NCBI RefSeq assembly: GCF_029784165.1
Contig: NC_073696.1
Location: 234,299,271-234,363,270, forward strand
Length of the DNA stretch: 64,000 bases
Source of the DNA: Wyeomyia smithii
Taxonomy: Eukaryota; Arthropoda; Insecta; Diptera; Culicidae
Direction of reading: 5' to 3'
This document shows positions 23,085 through 34,149 of the stretch, in pieces (positions within the stretch are counted from its first letter, which is position 1; each line of letters begins with the position of its first letter). Under the pieces are notes generated by a model, which was given only the letters and a program-made list of their open reading frames with translations, searched no databases and had not been told where the DNA came from. Position numbers and translations under genes: made by a program.

Positions 23085-23786
23085 CAAGCTTTCCAGAAAA
23101 TGTAAGTCACCATGTGGGATTAACAAATTGACGCCGAATATCTGAATTCTGGACGTAATCTCGATGTCGAAAATATACATATTCCAGAGCATATATTCGT
23201 TTTTCGCAAAATTCTGAAACCGGAAGTCGCCATCATGAATTTAAAAAATTTCGTTGGACTTTTGTTTCTGGTTCCTAAAGGTCATCCTGGTTCCGGAAAT
23301 ACCAATGTTGGGAGGTTTGTAAACGTTTTCCACAGTTTTATACAGCTTCCCAGAAATTAAAAGTCGCCACCTTTGTTTTAGAAAAACATTGGACATCATA
23401 TTCCGGTCCCTGGACTTCAACTTCTGGCCATAGTCGACCAAGGACATGAAAGCTATCGTACTCATTCAAAAAGTTCCCATAATACTAAAAGACCTGACTT
23501 TCTTATAAATTAAGACCCCCGCCCTCCTTGATAGTAGCCCCTTCCCGTTTTCGACATCATGTTCTAGTATCGGGAAATCAATTTCCGGCCTTCAAACATG
23601 ACCAAAGGCCTGAAAATTATCATATTCATTCGAAAAGTTCTCATAATGCATGAATAAGCTTGATTTTCTTATCAATTAATACCAATTAATAATCAATTAA
23701 TTAATGGTGGAAATCGGTTCAGGCATTCGAGAGTTATGCTGGAACATACACACATACATACATACAAAACTTGTCTTTTATATAAA
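23085..23786. repeat. Diverged CCGGAAGTCGCCAT repeats
   Basis: Loose tandem copies of a unit of roughly 100 bp carry GGAAGTCGCCATC, TTCCGGAAATACC, AAAAGTCGCCACC and GAAAGCTATCGTACTCATTC / GAAAATTATCATATTCATTC. The region ends in ACACATACATACATACAAAAC and TTTTATATAAAAAGATG. The same kind of unit recurs at 51740-52070. Its place next to the Helitron helicase suggests, but does not prove, that it belongs to that element. Confidence 0.6.
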
Positions 23787-24529
23787 AAGATGAGCTAACT
23801 TCGCGTGCAACATTGTTCGATTCAGTCACTTACCACGGTGATACAACTTTTCCTCTCCGTCGCAGTCGTAGAGACGCAGAGGTAAACTCGGTCCCCGACC
23901 ACAACGCCTGTTACACTTTCTTCCTTACCCTAACGATCGTAGGGACGTGGCCGGCGCTGTTATCGATCTATAAAAAGTGGTAGCTACTGAATTGTTGTAC
24001 AAGAAGATGGCTTGGGATTAGAAGTAGCCATTTACGTGATTCCTTTTGCAACTTCACTAGCTCAGATCGATTACGGAGGAGTAACTACGAATTGTGCGGT
24101 CGTTCAAGCTCAAGCTCAATGTTTCCCGTGCCCAAGAAAGGCGATAGACGTGATGTACAAAATCACGTCTATCGCCTTTCTTGGGCACGGGAAACATTGA
24201 GCTTGAGCTTGAACGACCGCACAATTCGTAGTTACTCCTCCGTAATCGATCTGAGCTAGTGAAGTTGCAAAAGGAATCACGTAAATGGCTACTTCTAATC
24301 CCAAGCCATCTTCTTGTACAACAATTCAGTAGCTACCACTTTTTATAGATCGATAACAGCGCCGGCCACGTCCCTACGATCGTTAGGGTAAGGAAGAAAG
24401 TGTAACAGGCGTTGTGGTCGGGGACCGAGTTTACCTCTGCGTCTCTACGACTGCGACGGAGAGGAAAAGTTGTATCACCGTGGTAAGTGACTGAATCGAA
24501 CAATGTTGCACGCGAAGTTAGCTCATCTT
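23787..24529. repeat. Perfect large inverted repeat, 368-bp arms
   Basis: Arms 23787-24154 and 24162-24529 are reverse complements of each other, with no mismatch that I could find, around a 7-bp spacer (GTACAAA). Each arm contains a TATAAAAAG box near its middle, a GGTAAGTGA string (right-arm sense) and the 23-bp word also found at 21886-21908. The same 61-codon frame in each arm is a consequence of the symmetry, not evidence of a gene. The flanks differ: AT-rich Helitron-like tail on the left, GCCGATGAC on the right. No target duplication is evident. It could be a foldback element, two head-to-head LTR-like copies or an assembly artefact. Confidence 0.95.
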
Positions 24530-25220
24530 GCCGATGACTTACAATTTTTCAAAGTTGTAAGAAAAACTGCTTCAGTGAATAGTGGATTATTTTTAAAGTT
24601 AATCGACAACTTAGATTTATATTCAAGGTAGCCAACGAGTTCAACGATTCGTTTTACCTTAGATCGTTGTACTACTCTTAAGTTGTATGGTTCCATTCTA
24701 CAACGCCTGGATTACTAGAATTTAATTTCCATAGACGCTCTAAGCATCTAGCTTTATTCATAAAGTGCTTCTAGGTGAAATCGATGCCCCGGAAATTCTA
24801 TATATGCCCAGAACGATCCCTCAGACCCAGATCCCTGTTAAACTTACCCCAACGCAGTGTACAATATGACCAGTTCACCCAATACGCTTAATATCGGTTA
24901 GCCTCAATACGGTTGCCGATTCGTTTGACTTTAATGTTACTGGAACAGCTTTTAAAAATAGATTTTGTGTTAATATTAAGTTATTTATTGCGATAAATGC
25001 CTTGTCAAATGAATTTTTAATGAATTTTTCATTTTAATAAGGCAATGGTGATATTTGTAAAGAGAGGTTCAATTTATAAATTTATACATTGAAAAATAAA
25101 CACATTGAGGTTTGGTTATTCATTTCATTTTAAAAACTCTTTCTTTCATTTATAACATTTCTTGTCAGTACACATCCCATACGTCATGCAAATAACGAAC
25201 TGCAATAAAGAAAAAATAAC
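24530..25220. other. Intron sequence, nothing recognised
   Basis: AT-rich with no gene or repeat identified. Confidence 0.45.
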
Positions 25221-25300
25221 TTCTTAGCGCCCCAAAACCATTTGATTGTGAAGTTGCTAACATTTTTCTGCCATTTGCACATTGTACTCTAGCTTTTCTT
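25221..25300 (+). repeat. Dispersed repeat C, copy 2
   Basis: TTCTTAGCGCCCCAAAACCA then TTTGATTGTGAAGTTGCTAA, TTTTTCTGCCA and GCTTTTCTTCG, matching 18011-18085 in order and orientation. Confidence 0.75.
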
Positions 25301-26061
25301 CGTACTATTTATTTTTCGATTTCGTTTTGTAAAATGACTGCGAACCAAACAAGGATGCCATACTTTCTCTACTATGACGCTAACAGATCCTCACAGTGAA
25401 TAGGATCCCGTTTCTTGAAAGTAACCTCACGAATACTGTACTGCCCATAAAAGCATAAGAGTCCCATATGGAAATGCTGACAGTTGAGAAAATTGCAAAT
25501 GAAGTTCTAATCTTTAATTTATAGCAAATAACTATGATTTAAGAACTTTCGCATGAATTAAAGGCCTGGAAATAAATGATGGGACTCGTTTGCTTTTATT
25601 TTTCTATATACAAAAAATAAAAGCAAATCTGTCTCCACGCATTCTAAGACGGCCAAGGCATCTAGAATTATTCCTTGTTGTGTCGGTCATGTGAACAGTT
25701 TATTTTAATCCAACATAGAATTGCAATATAGCTAAACACTTTACCCTTTCTCCTACACGTCTATATGTAGACTGTACTGCTCTTCTTTACCGAGCCTAGT
25801 TAGTTACTTGTGTGACTTCCTTTTTCTGAAATTTCATCATTCAACTGCGTGTGATTTTTTTCTAAAATTTAGCGTGAGAAAAGGGTCAAGTAGGTTAATG
25901 GGAGGGAGCCTGAGAATAAACTCATGCGTAAAAAATTCTACTAAGATTCAAACTCATGATCGTTCGCTTGTTAGACGGACTCTGTAAATTTGAGTCTACG
26001 AGCTTCCTCTACAAGTTCATTGCAGCATGTGGAAAATCAAATATTAGGTTTGTCACTTAAC
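25301..26061. other. Intron sequence, nothing recognised
   Basis: AT-rich and non-coding. No repeat structure was noted. Confidence 0.45.
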
Positions 26062-26260
26062 ACGCTCTCGTTACGTTGCTAGTTTAACAAGCCGGTCGTC
26101 GTAGGTTCGAAATCCAGCACCGGAAACTGTTAGTGTCAGGAGGATCGTAGCGCTAGCCACGCAGTTGTCGTCCAGTAAACTAACATTTGATCGCGAAGTC
26201 TGTTTAAAATAAACAGAAGGTCGAGGTCCGATATGGAATGTTGCACCAAGGCTTTGATTT
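26062..26260 (+). mobile_element. tRNA-derived SINE, copy 1
   Basis: A pol III B box GGTTCGAAATCC at 26104-26115 is followed by GTTAGTGTCAGGAGGATCG, TAGCGCTAGCC, GCGAAGTCTGTTTAAAATAA, ACAGAAGGTCGAG and GGAATGTTGCACCAAGGCTT. The minus-strand copy at 54975-55183 has the same blocks in the same order. The tRNA-like head here is worn (TAGTTTAACAAGCCGG in the anticodon-arm position) and the A box is weak. It is non-coding; such elements move using LINE machinery. Confidence 0.85.
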
Positions 26261-27430
26261 TTTGCCTGTGAAGTTCACTTTCACCTACACGCTCAATACA
26301 TTATAATCTTAAAACCACTGCAGAATTGTCTCCGCTTTCACTACCTTTTTACATATTATTAGGACTGGTCATATAAGTCAACCATAAAAGTAATTTTATA
26401 ATAGATGTTTCATAGCCAGCACGTTTGATTGACTTTCTATGTTCAGCAGTTTATTTATCACAATTTATTACTCTCCAAAGCTATTACGAACAATTCATAA
26501 AGACACGAGCATTTTTGCTGTAGACATGTTAGTGCTTGTGTTGACTACATAATGTACTATAATTTGGTTATAATAAAAGTTAGTTTTTTTACGGTGCATT
26601 AAGCATAGAATGGTGTCAACCGGTTTGCATGTCGACGGCATGAAAGACGTACACCGACGCCTGTGTCCGACTACATCGATTGATAACAGTCAGTAATTTA
26701 TCTATGTTTTCTGTGGCTTGTTTGTTCACTATTCTGCTTAATGTGGCGACTCAAATTTCTTGAAGCACGCAAATATAGCGAAGGAAACACAAACAGGAGC
26801 AGATACGACTTATTGATAGTTCCGAAGTAGAAACTTAAATTAAATTAAACATTCGCAGCTGAATGGAGAATACATTTCATAATTTCAACCTCTCGTCATG
26901 TGGCGAATGATGGAAGAGATGGCTTAATTTAGATTATTGAGATTTATTAAAGGTTACGATCTCAATCTAATTTTGATTGTGCAATACAAGCGGCCACGAT
27001 CAGACCAATTATTTTCGTTGTCCCTTGCTTTGGGGAAGACCATGCTCTTTCCAGATAACAGACGCAGCAATTACCCTCCTGCTTCTGGTTCTGTCGGCAT
27101 GAGTCATGCCCGATAGGCGGAGGCCTGCAAGTGGAAACTATATATGAGTGACATGTTCATCGCTTGGTCGTCATTAATCCCCGGAAGAGTCGTGTCATCT
27201 GTCACAATCAGATACCGATCGTACATATGGCGTTCCGTAGTGGATGGTCAATTATTAGTAAGAGTTGTGCGATGATTTCTTGACTCTTATCGCACAAGCG
27301 GTAGCCCGCAATTTTATTGTTTGCTCGTTGAAGTGTGAACAATCTTCGCTTCGGGCAACTTTGCCAACGCAATGCATTGACTCATTCTTTTTTGAAATTG
27401 AAATAACATTAAATTAAAATTTTTATGTGA
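26261..27430. other. Intron sequence upstream of the first ratchet site
   Basis: No gene recognised. The stretch 26930-27300 is more GC-balanced, with a small imperfect hairpin (AGAGTTGTGCGATGA ... TCTTATCGCACAAGC) near 27261-27298. Confidence 0.4.
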
Positions 27431-27466
27431 TCTAACGGTTGTTTTTCCTTTTCTTTCTAGGTAAGT
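27431..27466 (+). promoter_or_regulatory. Candidate recursive (ratchet) splice site 1
   Basis: TCTAAC (27431-27436) is a good branch-point match, followed by GTTTTTCCTTTTCTTTCTAG, a strong pyrimidine tract and acceptor ending at 27460. GTAAGT follows at once at 27461-27466. An acceptor joined to a donor with no exon between is the signature of recursive splicing known from long Drosophila introns. It lies on the same strand as the donor at 7324, about 20.1 kb downstream. After the upstream exon joins here, a new 5' splice site is regenerated. Confidence 0.75.
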
Positions 27467-30394
27467 GTTCGAATACGAATAGAGTAACAAAACCATAGAG
27501 CAGATTAAAATTGCACTTCACATTCCACTCGAGCATCCTTCAACCTGCCAGTAAAAGTTGGCCAGAGGACACACACATTCGCTTCCGCCAGCTGCAAAGG
27601 AAGCCATAAAGAGATATGCCAGTCATTGAAAGTGATATCCCGCATTTTCGCTTGGCAATTCTTGTCGGGGTGCAACCTTTCGCACTGCAACGAATTTCCG
27701 GCGAGGCGTCGTCTTTCAAACCAGATAACCCTGACTGACTGCGTGCGCGGTCTTCAGTCATCCAAAGCGAAATAATCCGCTGCTTGGTTGCTTGCGGCAC
27801 AAGAAACGGTTCGTTTTCTAGATTCGGACTACCGGTGGGCAATGACTCACTTGAAACAACTAGAGGCTGGTTCTCCCACGTGCTAACTTCTGAATCGACA
27901 TTGAAAAACAGCCGTGCTGGCCACTTGGTCTGATTATTTATTGTTTTATAATAGGCACTTTTGTTGGACGGTGTGCGAAATCGTCGCTGCTGCCGAATTG
28001 CTGGGTTATGTAAACAGTTAATGACTATTTCAGTTGCATTTCATATGCTGCGAAGCACCTCTCAGACATCGTCCCACCAGGTCGACATTCAGAAACATAT
28101 CCAGCGCTGGAGTGAGATGTTTAACGACGAACAAGGTACGAAGCGACAGCGGAATCCAGTCCGAGCTTGTGTTACCATACACGATCCTACGTGAATAGTA
28201 TAGTCAATCAGCATGTGAAGTATAGCATGAACGAGCGACGAATTTTACTTTTTATTTCTTTGTTGCAAAACTGACTTGCCTAATGTCAGCTCGTAATTCA
28301 CTCTTAATTTCGCGTGTGAGAATAGCATAACAATTCCATCACAGGGAAGTTTGCAAACTTTGCTTTGCTTTTCTAGGGTTTTTGAACTTTGGAATAGAAG
28401 TACGTTAATTTTGTCGGACATCAACAACTTTATTACTGTAGGGAGAATGATCTAGGTTTAGCTGATTTGTTACCATTTGTTGTCCAACCTGGTAATTCCC
28501 ATGCTCAAGTTCGGTAAAACGGTTTTGCAAATTTAAATTCGAGCTGTCGTTTCAATGTCATGACTGAAGCCGCAAAATATCGATTGAGACGACGCGTGTT
28601 ATTTAAAATTTGGCGCTGATTCAAGTTTTGTTTTTCGTTATTTGTTGTGAATGAATTCTATTGACCCATTACTGAATTCGGTGGAGAATTTTAAGCTTTG
28701 GCTCAGGCTGTCGTGCACAAACCTTCGCAGCCGGCATTGTTCTAAAAACCTGCCAGCTTCCCACCTTGAATGTGAATACCAACAAAAAGGGGAAAACGTC
28801 ACAGTCAATTCATCTAATCGAGCTATTTCAGACAAGACCTCTGTTGAAAAAGTTGTTCCATTTACGGCCATATTGGGCATTCGGTGGCCATCACTACAAT
28901 CCGCCGTCAAAGTCAACTGAAGTTGGCAGCACATTGACAGCTCAATTAGAAGCAGCTAAAATGCACAAACCAACCGCGCAACCGAGTTTCCTATCCTTTC
29001 AGTCATTGTTTAGGGCTCTCGATAGGAAGAAAATCATTAATCTACTCGTTTCAAGTCACGTTTCTGTGCAAATGCGTCTTTGATAGACGATTCTAAGATT
29101 TGCATTTCTCCGAATGACTGATTTGCATTGAGGAGGCATTGCACTGGTTGGAGCATTTTAACTACCTTTTTAGGAAAGGCAGTCGTTGCTTGTAACAATT
29201 TATATTCGCAAATCGTTCGCGACTTTTACCGCACCACTAGCGCCACAATGTTAGAACCAGCAGTAGGAGCAAAAACTGTTTACCATTTTTTCAGTTCTGC
29301 TTTCCACGATCGTTACGGAACCGCAAAACTGCACACAACCACATCCATACAGTTCTGCGGGCGACGAACGAGTTTCGTACGAGGCGGCAATTAAATTTTT
29401 GCAACTACACAACCAGGTTCTAATTCCAGGCTTTGGCTGGTTGAAATAGAGAACTGGTTGCTGGAGTTGCACACGAGGTCGATCGGAGATCGAGCGATCA
29501 CCTGCGTGTTTCGTGTGCAGTGCTACAAATATCTACCGGTTGAAATTAGGATCACGCGGAACCAGTTTGGAATGCAAATGGGACTTGGTGAACCTTTTTT
29601 CGGAGCTGGAACCAGCAATTTCGCCGATTTCCAAAATGAGAAAACCTTCACAGTGCTTGCGGTAATTTCGCTGTTTCTTCTTTTCATTGTAGATGTCCTC
29701 GTGATGCGTTGCGGCAGGCATAATTTCTCCTTTTTAGGGCTGCAAACTCCTGCGAATGTGAAGTAAAACCGGTATAAGGTGAGGTGACGCAGAAAGCCCT
29801 TCGCCGGTGGCAAAAGTGTTCATATAGTTGTGTGCCCCCGGTATAATGCGTTGCTACGTTATACCTACGCCGCGGTTTTACCATATAAGTTTAGTGGCTT
29901 TATTGAACAAGTCAGTGGGACAATGAATTTTAGTGGACGTGTCTTCGACCTATTTTAGGATTGTGTTTCTATGCAAGTTCGATCTGCCGATTGTTTATCC
30001 AAAGGAAATCTGATTTCGATGCGGGATATTTGAAAATTAACTTTTTAGTCTTATTCATCAAATCAGATTATTTTTCTATAAATAATAAACAAGGTCGTTC
30101 GGACATGCTTGACGATGCAGAATTTTCGTTGTATTCTTTCCAATTCTGTTGGATGACTTGTTTGCATATTTTACCAATAATTTGTGCTTATCGCGCCGAT
30201 ACATATAATGAAAGCGAAAAAAAGTGTTTCTCTCGTTGTTTCACAATGAAAATCAACAAAACAAATCTTTTTCACGAGGCTAATTTGGAAAGCTATAAAA
30301 CTCATTTGGAGAAGCTTCAATAATTTTAGCAATGCAGATGAACACTATGGATTTCGCCATGGGCATTTCATGAATTGCTCAGGGTTATTATTGT
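27467..30394. other. Intron sequence, no supported gene
   Basis: Several frames of 60-120 codons (27540-27842 minus, 28638-28934 minus, 28766-29083 plus, 29458-29766 plus, 29961-30323 plus) show no known domain. Base composition is more balanced near 27500-29900 than in the flanks. Confidence 0.4.
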
Positions 30395-30800
30395 GATATG
30401 AGCTGCTCTTCTAGACTCGAAACTGTTTGGCATAAAGGTTTGATTGCGAAATTGCTAACTTTTAATTTTCCAATCTTTTTAATCAAAATTTTAAAAAAGT
30501 ATCTTACTGATCGAACTCTGCAGGTTGTCTACCAGAATTCAAAATCTGATAGATTTCCTGTCAGAGCAGGTGTGCCTCAAGGTTCAGTCTTGGGTCCAGT
30601 CCTGTATAACATATTTACTTCAGATCTTCCTGATTTACCTCCAGGATGTATAAAGTCATTGTTCTGCAATGACACAAGCATTACCGTTGAAGGTGAAAGT
30701 ATTCGTGTCATTTGCAGATGATTGCAGCGTTGTTTAGATATTTTCTCTTCCTATGTGCAAAAATGGATATCTCCCGATGCTTCTAAAACTCTAATCCAAG
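30395..30800 (+). mobile_element. Jockey-like LINE, reverse transcriptase fragment
   Basis: An open stretch gives DTVWHKGLIAKLL-type sequence (here ETVWHKGLIAKLL), then IKILKKYLTDRTLQVVYQNS, RFPVRAGVPQGSVLGPVLYN and a degraded catalytic box where LFCNDTS stands in place of the usual FADDT-type motif. After a frameshift it continues LDIFSSYVQKWISPDASKT, as in Jockey-clade RT proteins. The 5' part of the element and everything after the thumb region are missing. The right edge dissolves into an AATCC-type array. It is an inactive remnant. Confidence 0.88.
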
Positions 30801-31350
30801 TTTAATTCAAATTCAATTTAAATCTAATCTTAGTTCATTATATGTGAAAAAAATACGAGTTCATTCAAATTGTACGTAAATCCAATATCATTCCATCGTT
30901 TATCCCTTCCAAATTCAATCCAAATCCATTCCAATTTCAATTCGAATCTTGTTTTATTCCAATCTAAATGCTTTCCAATTCCATCCATTTCAAAACTAAA
31001 TCCAAATCAAATTCATACCCGATTTAATAAAATTTAAACTGTCCAGTCAAATCCAAATCTCTTCTATAACAAATCTAAATCAAAGCCAAATTCAATTTGA
31101 ATCAAATTTAAATTCAATTCGAATCCAACCTTAACTACAACTCTAATCCATTTAAAAACTCATCTAAAAATAACCCAAATATAATCGAAATCCAATCCAA
31201 AATGAATCTCATCAAATAAAAATCCAGATCTTATCCACATCCAATCTACAACGACTATAACGGAAAGTAAGGCTTGTCAAAGCAGACTCTCTAATCTTGA
31301 AGCTACCAGCTCCCTATCAATCTAAATCGAATCCAACTGTAAACCAAAAC
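30790..31350. repeat. Degenerate AAATCCAATC-type array 1
   Basis: Dozens of variants of AATCCAAATCCAATTCAAATC fill this stretch, including TCTAATC, TTCAATTC and ATCCAAATC. Purine and pyrimidine words of 5-6 bp recur without strict phase, so it is an old short-unit satellite. A second array of the same type lies at 35105-35760. Confidence 0.85.
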
Positions 31351-31782
31351 CAAGCTTGTTATTTTCTTCAATATATGTGGAAAGAGCGGATTTGAAATTC
31401 ACCATACACTTTTTCCCCAGCATGAGTGCTTCTTTTTTTCTTCTGCTCTGTGATGTGCTTCTGCCGCTCGCAGAAAAAATTAACACACTTGCTGCCTACC
31501 CCTTAGGTGAGTGAAATAAGGGTGGTGCATCATAATAGTGAGAATATACAGAATCACACCGCGGTGAGCACTGCTGAGATGATGCAACAGATATAACTTG
31601 AGTTTTCTGGTAGGAAAATTTGATGCGGAGTATGTGAGTGATGCTTTTTTGATTTTAAATTTAAATTATACCAGATTTACTCGAAATATTTGGCATAATT
31701 TATTAATTATTGCGATGTAGTTAGACCGCGAATATAAATTCGACATCAAGGAGCAAACATGCGTGATGGGTGCTTGGATTTT
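31351..31782. other. Intron sequence
   Basis: Contains CTGCCTACCCCTTAG|GTGAGT at 31492-31512, an acceptor-donor junction of lower quality than the two called ratchet sites. Nothing else was recognised. Confidence 0.35.
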
Positions 31783-32025
31783 TTTGACGTAGAACTACGT
31801 TTTTCTTTAGTCTACCAAATAGCGGTGTAAGTTAGAAATTCATTTACTAAGAAGGGGCGAAATTTTATTTCGTTTATTCTTGTAGCAATTAATTGGAAAA
31901 TTATACACGCACTCTTTCAAATGCAAAAAAAACTTGTTTGTTTGATTGTGCGAACTATTGTACTATTGAAAGTCTTCTAGCCTTGTTGAAATGACAATTA
32001 GGTCCTCTGACTGGTCGCTTGCTGG
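31783..32025 (-). repeat. Dispersed repeat A, copy 2
   Basis: The reverse complement matches 4660-4922 along its length: CAGCAAGCGACCAGTCAGAGG, CTTTCAATAGTACAATAGTTCG, GTGTATAATTTTCCAATTAAT and the terminal ACGTAGTTCTACGTCA. Similarity is roughly 75-80 percent by eye, lowest in the middle. Confidence 0.8.
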
Positions 32026-32087
32026 CTTTCCCTAAAAAGGTCTACAGAATAGTATACCTAGTAAGCCGTAGCTAAGCACATTACGGC

Positions 32088-32158
32088 AGCAGAAGTAGCA
32101 AGTTGCGCCTGTATCAGCTGGCTTTCCGAATTTGCTTTCGGCTTAAACGAATCACATG
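32088..32158 (+). repeat. Direct repeat D, copy 1
   Basis: GCAAGTTGCGCCTGTATCAG, then GGCTTTCCGAATTTGCTTTCGG and AACGAATC, match 33868-33925 (GGGTTGCGTCTGTATCGGCT, CTTTCCGCATTTGCTTTCGG, AACAAATC) in the same orientation about 1.8 kb away. This is the first of two copies. Confidence 0.7.
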
Positions 32159-32394
32159 ACGGTTGGTCACTTATGGGTAGTAGAAAATCTTTCGATATGC
32201 AGCTTAAAGGCTTCTTCCCAGCGATGAAGTTTTGTTTTATTTTGGCAACAACACACTATGTTCTGAATCCTAGCAATCAAAATCTAGCGCGGCAATTTAA
32301 TTTACTAAGTGAGCAATTCCACAAAAAACGAGCAACCATTTTTGATTTCGTTGAAACTTTGAATAGATGTTTGTGTGGGCAAAAGATGCCATAT

Positions 32395-33190
32395 TGTGCT
32401 ATTGGTTTATTTTTTTGGAAAACGACTCATTTTTGGGAGGCTATTGAGAAATGCTATTTTGGGAAGGTATTGGTGATTACAAATATCTTTAGAGCCAAAG
32501 CGGTTTGTTTGGTCGGTATGATGTCTTCGGCAAAACTGCAGAAAACATATTTGTCTTTCCAGAGAAAAATATACGCTCTAAAAAATTGTTTTTATTTCGA
32601 AGCAAAAATTCAAAAGAAAAATTAAAATTTAGTTATCTGAAAAAGCTCATTTTTTAAAAATCTATTTTTTTTATAAAGACTACAAAACATTACTTCAACA
32701 ATGAAACTGGTCCGATCATAAAGAAATCAAGGAGAAAAAGTTATGATATTTTGAAAAAGTTTTTTCTTTTAATTTATTTTTCGACGGCATATTTTTTTTT
32801 TGGAAGGACAAAATTGTTATCTACAACTTTGCCTAAGACACTATGCCAATCATTTAAAACGTTTTGGCTGTAGTAATATTTTTAATTTCCAATAGAGCTC
32901 TCTATGTGGAATGAAAAATATTTTTACAGTTAAAACGGTTTGTTTGATTGTCGTAGTGTCTACGGCAAAGTTGAAGATAGTAATTTTTTCCTTTATAAAA
33001 AAAAAATGCCCTGTGAAGAAAAATTTTTGTTTTTTTTTCGGAAAAAAAAATATTATCTACAATTCTGCCGAAGACCGTTTTGGCTCTGAAAATTTTTGTA
33101 ATCATCAATACCTTACCAAAATAGCATTTTTAATAGCTTATCAAAAATGAGTCGAATTCCAAAAAATTGGACCAATAGCATAAAATTGCA
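32395..33190. repeat. Inverted repeat pair with nested copies
   Basis: The left arm about 32398-32600 (CGACTCATTTTTGGGAGGCT, AAATGCTATTTTGGGAAGG, GTGATTACAAATATCTTTAG, GTCTTCGGCAAAACTG) is matched in reverse complement by about 33020-33180 (CGACTCATTTTTGATAAGC, AAATGCTATTTTGGTAAGG, GATGATTACAAAAATTTTC, GTCTTCGGCAGAATTG). The middle, 32810-32990, holds further shorter copies of the CGGCAAAGTTG word on both strands. The 150-codon frame starting at 32173 runs into this repeat and shows no domain. Confidence 0.75.
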
Positions 33191-33867
33191 TTTTTTGCCC
33201 ATAGAAACGTCTATGCTTTTCAGTCATTCAGTATCAGCCAAATCAAAAATGACAATAAAAAATAACATGAAAAATGGGAAATTTTTCATGGAACTGCTCA
33301 AGTGTGAAAACAGTTTTTACATTGTGTGTTGTCAGAGAGCTTTTATTCCTCCACTGTTGAGGCAGCACAAAGTAGTCAGAGTACCTTATTCGCCACTGTC
33401 GGGGCAGCACAAAGGTTGCGATCAGCATATCCGATTTAGAACAGCAAACTGCTCTGTTAGAATGCCTTAATAAAGGAGGTTAATTCGACTTCACAGGAAT
33501 AATTTGAAGTCGATTCAAACAATCAGCATTAACAGAATTTCGTTATCTCCTAGCTGCTCAGTTAGAACATGATGCAACACGCAACGCGATACGGGTTATA
33601 TCGTTGCGTGTGTGTGATTGGTGTTCTTCTGCTGGATACAAAAACCGAATGCGAAGTGTGGAATCATTCGTCTAAAGATGATGAGAATGTGCTGAAAATT
33701 AGCAAAATGGCGGGGCTTATTTCATAGCACCCTTTAACTATGAAAGAGTGTTGACATTTAGGCGGAAGGTGAACCAGACGGACAGTCTAACATTGGCAGT
33801 AACGCAGCGGGTTGACAGTAGCAGATGACAGGACAGTAGTGACAGGAGCAGCGGATTGCAGCAGTCG
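33191..33867. other. Intron sequence between repeats
   Basis: Two short copies of GAGGCAGCACAAAG / GGGGCAGCACAAAG lie about 51 bp apart at 33359 and 33410. A hairpin-like CGCAACGCGATA...TATCGTTGCG lies near 33580-33610. No gene was recognised. Confidence 0.4.
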
Positions 33868-33925
33868 CAGCGGGTTGCGTCTGTATCGGCTGTCTTTCCG
33901 CATTTGCTTTCGGCCTCAACAAATC
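33868..33925 (+). repeat. Direct repeat D, copy 2
   Basis: Second copy of the 32088-32158 sequence, here preceded by GCAGCAGTCGCAGC. Same orientation. Confidence 0.7.
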
Positions 33926-34149
33926 TTTTGCTCAATAGCCCAAAAACTGCGCTGAAGCGCTCACTCACCGTCGGGAACCGACTCATATGAACGGTTTGTG
34001 GTTTACAATGATTTACGTGGCTTGACAGCTTGTGTTGTTTCGCTAAACTCCGATTTTGGGCGAACCATCGATCAGCATCATATTCAATTTTCAACAGCAA
34101 ACCTCCCTCCTTAGGGTGACTAAACGAGTAATGGGAAGTTTCTTGATTT

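Noticed and set aside
24012..24304. Two nearly identical 62-codon frames on opposite strands
   Set aside because: They arise from the perfect inverted repeat and share no known motif.
26104..26115. B-box sequences at 26104, 34597-34610 and 55129-55140 as tRNA genes
   Set aside because: No acceptor stems close around them, and each is followed by a SINE body, so they are SINE heads.
31492..31512. CTGCCTACCCCTTAG|GTGAGT as a third ratchet site
   Set aside because: The pyrimidine tract is short and broken and the donor is GTGAGT rather than GTAAGT. It also lies only 4 kb after site 1. It is kept as a weak possibility only.
32173..32625. 150-codon + strand frame
   Set aside because: Its second half is the arm of an inverted repeat and the first half has no domain.
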